Source: Daphnia carinata
Lineage: Eukaryota > Arthropoda > Branchiopoda > Diplostraca > Daphniidae
Direction: 5' to 3'
NCBI RefSeq assembly: GCF_022539665.2
Contig: NC_081334.1
Coordinates: forward strand, 5,984,424 to 6,048,423
DNA length: 64,000 bases
In this document: positions 14,401-22,900 of the stretch, one piece after another
How the letters are laid out: every line of letters begins with the position of its first letter
How positions within the stretch are numbered: position 1 is the stretch's first letter
Made by a program: the position numbers and the translations under genes
The notes under the pieces: generated by a model
What the model saw: the letters and a program-made list of their open reading frames with translations, nothing else
Database searches by the model: none
What the model was told of the DNA's origin: nothing

Positions 14401-17400
14401 AGACGGAACGTTGATTCTGGTGCGTTCTCTGGACCGTGAAACCCAGTCACAACACCATCTGCTCGTCATGGCTTCTGATCAGGGCAGCCCGTCTCTCTCC
14501 AGTACAGCACACATTTGGATCAGAGGTTTGTAACCGAAAAACATAAACAAAGGAAGAAGCGAGAAGACGTTTAACACATGTTTTCTGTTTTACTTTTTGC
14601 GCAAAACAGTGGAAGACGTAAACGACAATCCTCCGCAATTCGAACAACGTTCGTACCGTTGCGTTCTGAGCGAAGATGGCAAGCGAGGCCAATTCGTCAC
14701 GATGGTAACTGCAACAGATCCGGACGTCTCCGATCAGACTCGGTTAATCTATTCGCTAACGGGCGGCAATGATCAGCAAATGTTTAACATTGATTCAAAA
14801 CGAGGTATTTCATTTTGCATAACAAACCGGCCGTAGACATTTTCACGGCTGTCATTTGTTTTTGAAGGTACCGTGACGTTGGGTAACTTGCATCGCTTTG
14901 GAGAACAGCCAAATTACTTGTTGAACATCAGCGTCAGCGATGGCGTATTTACAAGTTTCGCAGCGCTCCAAGTGGACCTCCTTTCAACTAATCGGCATTC
15001 GCCCAGCTTTTCTCGCCCGCTTTACGAAGTGGAAGTGCTGGAAAATCTTCCGGCTGGCACGTTGGTGATCCAACTCAACGCGACCGACCTGGACAGGGAC
15101 GATTTCGGACGCATATCGTACGCCATTTTGTCCACCGTCGCTTCGGAAATGTTTAGAATCGACGAGGAGACGGGAGATGTTTTCACTCGGCGGCCACTCG
15201 ATCGTGAAGTGCGCAAAGTCCACGAGATCCCAGTGGTGGCGTTCGATGCTGGTGGCAAATCGGGTCACGCTACGCTCCGTGTCAAAGTCGGAGACGTCAA
15301 CGATAACCGACCGAGGTTCCTGCTGGCTGAATACAGAGCCAACATCCATGCCAATTTCTCTGTTGGGCAACCATTCCTTAAAGTATATATCTTTGTTGTT
15401 TTTTATTAATTTGTTCCGCAAAGATCTAATGTTCCTTCCAAAACAAATTTTTAGGTTCAAGCCATGGATCTAGACGTGGATAGTAACGCGAAATTAAGTT
15501 ACTCCATTTACGAATCAAATGGAACTAAAGCCTCAGACACGTTCGACATCAACTCATCTACTGGAGAACTCTTTTTAAAGCTGAATGCACTTGCCCTTGG
15601 TATTATTTTTTTTTTTTTGTCTAAATTCCGTATTGATCTGATTTTCTTTATCTAAACGCGTTCTCCCTGCGCTTTTTCTAGCCAACGAAGTGTTTCAATT
15701 CTTCGTTCGAGCAGAAGATCACGGCTCTCCAGTATTGGGCACGGAAGCTCCAGTTGATGTCCTCATCCTCGATCCGCAAGAGCGAGCGCCTACATTCGAG
15801 AGGACTTCGTCTAAATATTTCATTTCTGAATCCGCACCAGTTGGTAATGATAACAAATGTCCCAATTATGCCTTTTTTTTTTTTTTTTTTTTTCAGTACT
15901 GAACGTTAAAAATTCTGTGTCAGGCACGACGATTGCGAGAGTAAAAGCGGTCAGTGGCGGCGAGCAATTGCATTACACGATCGTTCCAGCTCCGAGAAAT
16001 CCCGATTTAGACAATGGAAGCAGAGATGAAGACGTGGAACCATCTCCCTTCTTTTCTGTGGACGATCAGGGACAGATTTATTTATCCCTTCCGTTGGATC
16101 GCGAAACGTGCGACATCCACATCATCACCGTCGTTGCCTCAACAGACACCTCACCTCCCATTATCGCCTTTACGGAGGTCATCATCCAAGTGCTGGACAC
16201 GAACGAACATCCGCCCGAGTTCGAAAGCAATCCGTACAACGTCATAGTAGCTGAAAATGCAGAGAAAGGCACCAGCGTCATTCGAGTGTCGGCTTTGGAC
16301 GGAGACCGTGTCACTGGAACGTACGGCGATCTTCGCTATTCGTTCGGCCACAGCATGGCGCCGGAATTGGCCAATATATTCCGCTTGGATTCCGTGACGG
16401 GTTGGATCACCACGTTGGGTCTTCTCGATCGTGAAGAGCGTGATCGCTACATTTTGCCCATCATCGCCAGCGACAACGGAACGCCGGCCAAATTGACTTC
16501 CACGACGGCGGTGGTAATCGAGGTGCGCGACTACAACGACAACCCGCCGCAATTCTCTCAAAGTCACTACGTTGCGGCCGTCAACGAAGAAGCCCTTCCG
16601 GGCACGGTCGTCGTCCGCTTGACCACCACCGATCGCGACAGGGACCAAAGCCGGACAGATTCTTCTTCGGCGCCGCAGCAGCCCCAGTTGCAGTATTACA
16701 TTGTCAGCGGAGATCCACGCTCCCAGTTTGGCATCCGACAAGGCGAAGTTTATGTCGAAAGAGCGCTGGACCGTGAAGAAATCGGCTCTTATAGCCTCCA
16801 GGTAAAACACGTAAAACTGAAAACTGTGGTTTTTTACAGTCGTTTCACGTTCGCATTTTTTAAAATTTAAGGTACTTGCTACTGACGGCTTCTTCACGGC
16901 CACTACCCACGTGACTGTTGACATTTTGGACGACAACGATCACGCTCCTGTTTGCACTCAGCACCGTTATCACGAGCTCGTTTCGGAAGCAACTGCTCCG
17001 GGCACGTTTATCGTTCGAGTCAGGGCGACCGACGCGGACGAAGGGCCCAATGCTAAGATGAAATTCTACCTGACGGGCGAAGCAGCCGATTTCTTCTTTT
17101 TGGACCCTTCGTCTGGCCAGTTGAAGACGCTGAAACCTCTCGATCGAGAGACTAGACCCACGTACACGCTGACAGCTCACGTTCAAGATCGCGAGCGGCC
17201 TCAGTGGGAATGTACTTCCGAAGTCGTCATCGCCCTGATGGACGTCAACGACAATGCTCCGAGTTTCAATCAAGATTGGTACACATTCGCCGTTCCGGAA
17301 GACGCGGAATTGAGGACCATCGTGGGCAAAGTCCACGCTACCGACAGCGATCTCGGCCTCAACCGGAAGATTAGATACAGTCTCCTAACATCGACGACCT

Positions 17401-19900
17401 CTTTGGCCGGCCAGAACTCGTTCGCCATCGACGCCGAGAGCGGAATTGTGACGGTGGCCAAAGGTCTGGATCGAGAAACTGTATCATCCTACAACTTGAC
17501 CGTGTCCGCCATTGATTTGGGCACGCCCGCCTTGGTATCTACCGTCGTCGTGACGGTGGTCGTGACGGACGTCAACGACAATCCCCCGCAGTTCAGCCGC
17601 AAGTTGTACGCAGCGTCGGTGGCCGAAAGTTCGTCCGTCGGGACGGAAATCTTGAACGTGCTGGCCACTTCGCTGGACATTGGTATCAACGCCGAGATCA
17701 AATATTCCATCGTTGGAGGCAACGAACATCGCCATTTCACTATCGATCCGCTCTCCGGCGTCATCAGTCTGGCCGAGCCGCTGGATTACGAACGGGCTCG
17801 AGAGTTCTACTTGACCATCCAAGCTCTTGACGGAGGTGTTCCTCCTCTAAGCAACCACGCTGCCGTTAACATCACCGTGCTGGACAGCAACGACAACCCG
17901 CCCGTTTTCACTCAGGCCAGCTACAGTGCGGCAATCCGCGAAGACGCCATGATTGGCGAGACCGTATTGCGACTGAACGCCGTCGATTTAGACAGCGGTG
18001 ATAACGGCCGGATCACTTACACGCTTCTCAATGGCGACCGTCATTCTCAGTTCCGTATAGATGGCAGCACGGGTTTATTAACGGTGGCCGGACAGTTGGA
18101 CAGGGAATTGATTACGAGTTACATGCTGGAAGTGGAAGCGAGGGACAATGGAGCCCCGTCTTCTCTAGCCGGAAACGTCCTGGTCTCGGTGGAAATTACG
18201 GATGCCAATGATAATCCCCCTGCCTTCTCCCAAGTCAATTACACGGCCATCGCCCAGGAAGACAAACCTCTCGGATTCGTCATTCTCAAACTGCAAGTGA
18301 CGGATGCCGATGGACCGTCCAATGCCGGTCCTTTTACATTCGAGATCAGGACCGGTAACGTGGACAACGCCTTCCGTATCGATGGCAACGGTTCGTTGCG
18401 CACTGCCAGGCGCTTCAACCACAAAGTGCGCGACCATTACAACCTGCAGATCGTCGTTTTCGATAACGGCAGTCCGCCGCTTTTCTCCGACACTTGGGTT
18501 TTGGTCAAGGTGATTGAAGAGTCCAAGTATCCTCCCATCATCACACCTTTGGAGATCAACATCAACTCCTTCCTGGACGAATACGCTGGCGGAGTCATCG
18601 GCCGTGTTCACGTCAACGATCAGGATCCTTACGACACTTTGGTGTACTCTATCGTCGAGGAAAAGGCTTACCAACACTCGTCGGTGGCCTTGTTCGAGTT
18701 GGATCCGGAAGATGGAACACTGATCGCCAAACCGGGCCTGGATGTAGGAGCCTACACTGTCAACGTATCCGTGACGGACGGCAGGTTTTTCACCTATTCG
18801 GCCGTCAAAGTCAACGTCGTCTTCATCTCAGACGAGGCGCTGCAAAACGCCATCATCCTGACGATCCGCGACATCACGCCCGACGATTTCGTCACCAGCT
18901 ACAGGAAGAACTTCCTCAAGGCCGTCCGCAATATCATGAACGTCCGGACTAAAGACGTCTTCATCATCAGCATCCAGCCGCAAGTGGCATCACCTACCGG
19001 CCAGCCGTCGTCGAAAAGCAACCGGACGAGGCGCGGAGATGACACGTCGCCGCTCAGGAAGTCGGCCGCTGTCACGAGACTGGAACCCATGTGGCGCGTC
19101 CGCGATCCCGCACGACAATCGAGGCCCAACGTGGACATCTTGTTCTCTGTTCAGAAGCCAGCCGGTGGGTTCTATCCTCCGTCCATTGTTCGCAAGCAGC
19201 TGCTGGACAACGTGGCAGAATTGGAGGCCACCATCGATCATCATCGCATTTCCGGCACTGTTCAGGTCTGAATTTTCTTACGGCATCATCGTTTTTTGAA
19301 TGATTTAGAAATCAATTGTTCTATTTATTGTAGGGTTTCTGCACGTCCAACTTTTGCGGCGTCAATGGCAAGTGCTACGATCGAGTGGTGCTGGACGACA
19401 CGATGACAGTGGCCATTACCTCCGACATAAGCAGCTTCGTGGCTCCTCGCCATAAATACAAGCCGACGTGCTTGTGCAAAGACGGTTACGGCGGAGAGAA
19501 GTGCGACGTGGTGGCCAACGAGTGCGCCCGGAATCCGTGCCCGGATTCACGCATCTGCCGGCCCGAGTCGGGTTCTCCTGGCTATTCGTGTCGCTGTCCC
19601 GAGAACCATCCGGGATGCGTCAACGAATTGACACAGATCACTCCTTGCAAAGACGCCACGTCTGGATGCTACCAACCCAGTCATCCGATCTACTTCTCCG
19701 GGAAGTCATACGCCCAGTACAACCTGGGATCTTCCATCGAGCGCCGTCTTTTATTGACCCTTCGATTCCGCACTGTCCATCAGACCGGAAGCATCATGTT
19801 TGCCAGTGGTCGTATCGATTACAGCATCCTGGAAATCGTCAATGGCGAGGTACATCTAAACCCTCATTTACATTTTGGAATTTATCTTTAAACGAAGTGT

Positions 19901-19931
<31 letters not shown>

Positions 19932-22900
19932 GGTTCAATATCGATTTGATTGCGGAAGCGGAGAAGGACTTGTACGAGTGACTGGTTTAAGTGTCAACGA
20001 CGGAGCTTGGCACGATATCCGAGTGGAACGTCACGGAAGCGTGGCTGAAGTGACGGTAGACGGATCGTACCGATCTCAAGGAGCAGCTCCCGGAGTCAAC
20101 GATGTCCTCAACCTGGAACCAATTAGCGATCACGTCTTTTTCGGCGCGGAAGTTCGCACGTTGGACGATGTCCGCATGGGCTTTGTCGGATGTTTGGATG
20201 ACATCCGTTTGAATGACAACCTCTTGCCGCAACACATACCCATCAGTTCGCCGGCCTCGTCTTTGAACAGCCTCGGTTCCAGTCACGGCACGTCGGCCAG
20301 TCCGTCCATCACGTTGAAGAGGTTTACCAACGTCGAATTCGTCTGCAGAGTCCCGCTCGAAAGGCCTGGCATCTGTGGCAGCCAGCCTTGTCTGAATGGT
20401 GGCACGTGCACTGAAATGGCCGGTATCTTGCCCGGCTATCAGTGCACTTGCCGGCCTCGTTTCATGGGCTCCCGCTGCGAGATTGACAGCGATCCTTGCG
20501 CTTCTTCGCCCTGTCTCTTTAACGGCCGATGCTACAACCTCAACAACGACTACCGTTGCGAATGCCCCACCCGTCTCAGTGGAAAACGCTGCGAATACGG
20601 CCGCTATTGCAACCCCAATCCTTGCAAAAACGGCGGCATCTGCGAGGAAGGTGGCAGCGGACCCATTTGTAAGTGTCGCGGATTCACCGGCGATACTTGC
20701 TCCGTCGACGTCAACGAGTGCGAGCCTTCGCCTTGCCAGAACGGCGGCACTTGCGTCAACATTGTCGGCAGCTTCCAGTGCCTCTGCCCCAACAACGTCA
20801 CCGGCCATTACTGCACAGAACTGGCCTTCAAAAACGATTCGATCACGTCCGATTCGTTTTTCAGCAACTTTCCGATTCTATGGATTTTGATCGCCGCCGG
20901 CCTCACCGTTATGATCCTGTTGATCATCTTGCTAGTCAGCTGTTTGTGGAGAAGGAACAAGCGTTCGCGGAGCGGCAGTCACCGATCGCACAGCATGAAC
21001 GACTCTAACGGCAAAGAAATGGTCCCTCTCAATTCTAGCCGACCGATAGATTTGTCGGAATTCAAACGCGGCTCGAAAATGAGCAACCTCGAAGCCACCA
21101 ATCAGGTAATTTCTTGTTTTTCATTTTGCTATTCTGCTAGTTTTTAATTAATTCATTTCATTTCGCCTATGTTGTTTCAGGTACCGCCCATGTTGCCGCC
21201 GCGTCCAGCTTCGTACACGCCCAGCATCGGAGAGCCCACGTACCTTCCGCTGAACAACTTGGACACGATCCGCAGTTACGGATCGGCCGCTGACGAACTG
21301 GAAACTTATCCCATGTTGGGTTTGCCGGCCTATAATGGGAACGGCATCGGGAGTGTGGGTGGTCACAACAATCCCGATTACCATCCGAACTTGAACCGGC
21401 CGACGGGTGTCGGCATGGCTTCCAATGGCGGCACGGTGTTGGCTTCGCCTCCTGCCCACCTGGCGGCGCACGACACGCTTAGCGACACGGATAGTGTACA
21501 CAAGCCACGCTGGTCTGATCTGGAAAGCAATCTCAAAGGATCTTATTACGAAGCAGCCAAAATCCACAACGGTACGTCGTATATTAAAAACTTGTTTCAT
21601 TAGTCTCAAGTTACAACCTCTCTCCCAACTCTTGATACCCTCTCGCTCTCCTTATTACCTCTGCTTCCTCTTATTCTGCTTGTTTTATTATTATTATTTT
21701 TTTTTTTTTTTTTTTTTATCTACTTCTCTATCCTTCTGGATAGCTGGTGGCCCGTACCAATTACTACTTTGGGGGGAGGGGGTACTGCCATCCGTTTTAT
21801 AACTCCTATCTTGGTCGTTGGCCTTTTGATTCGGGGGGGGGGGGGGGGATCCTTTTGTTGCAGCTCTAATGTTTCATTATGGATGTCGGATGAGACTTAT
21901 CGTCTGCTTTGATCTGTGATATCGCAGTGGCGTACTTTGCGAGTCTCAACGTCAGACGCTGTAATAATACGGCCGGATGACTGGCTTTGATCCATGTTGA
22001 ATGAATTATTGTCCGACAACGGAGTCTGCTGGACTTTTTGTTGATGATTAGTTTCTCCACCCTCCGTATGCGGACATTATGTACCTTTGTCCTCGTGCGA
22101 CATCCTACCAATTGTTGTATGAGCCTTTGAAATTTGTGCACATGGACGGGGGGGGGGTGACAAATGGGAGTTGGTGGTAGTATCAAGCGTCTGATCTCAT
22201 GTCTGTGTGTCTCATGTATCTCCAAACTTGATAGACCTGAAAGGGAAATGCAGCGAGACGGGATCGACGGCCAACCGGATCCACCATAATCATCACCATC
22301 TGAACGGCAGCCACTACGGCCATACCGGAGGTCTGATGCTCAGCAACGTTAAAAGCACAAACAAGGACGCGATTGCCTCGGTTTCTACATCCGTCTCTGC
22401 CAGCCTCGACGATTGTGCGCGTACGTCTAGTCCCCAATCACTCAGAGCTATTATCGTCTGAAACATCTTCTCTACCTTTTTCTCTCTCTCTCTCTCTCTC
22501 TCTCTACCCCACTCACGCAATCTATCGTCTGAATTTCTTCTTCTTTTTCCTTGTATTTTTCGTTCGTCTCTTCGGGTCGATCTTTTCTTCTTTTCAAAAC
22601 ATTCTATTCTTTCACCTGAAAAATTCGAAATCATTTTCGTATTGTGCAAAGGGCAGAATAACGGGGGGTTTAAGTTTGATTTCTTTTTGTTTCTTTTTTT
22701 GGTTTCTTTGGTTAACGAAAAATGGCGGAACGACCACGAAACGATGTTTAAAAAAAAAAAAAAAAAAACACACAAAAAACAAAAACAAATGAATAACTAA
22801 AGGTGGACAGCGCGGTGGACTTGCATTGGGTACGTCGAGCCCCGTGACGCTCTTACCTGCTGCGGGAATTTCCATACAACTGCTCCATGTCCCCGCTACC

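Noticed and set aside
16151-16936. 261-codon minus-strand open frame
   Set aside because: Antisense shadow spanning a real splice junction of the Fat-like gene.
19987-20808. 273-codon minus-strand open frame rich in Ala and Val
   Set aside because: Antisense shadow of the laminin-G and EGF exon.
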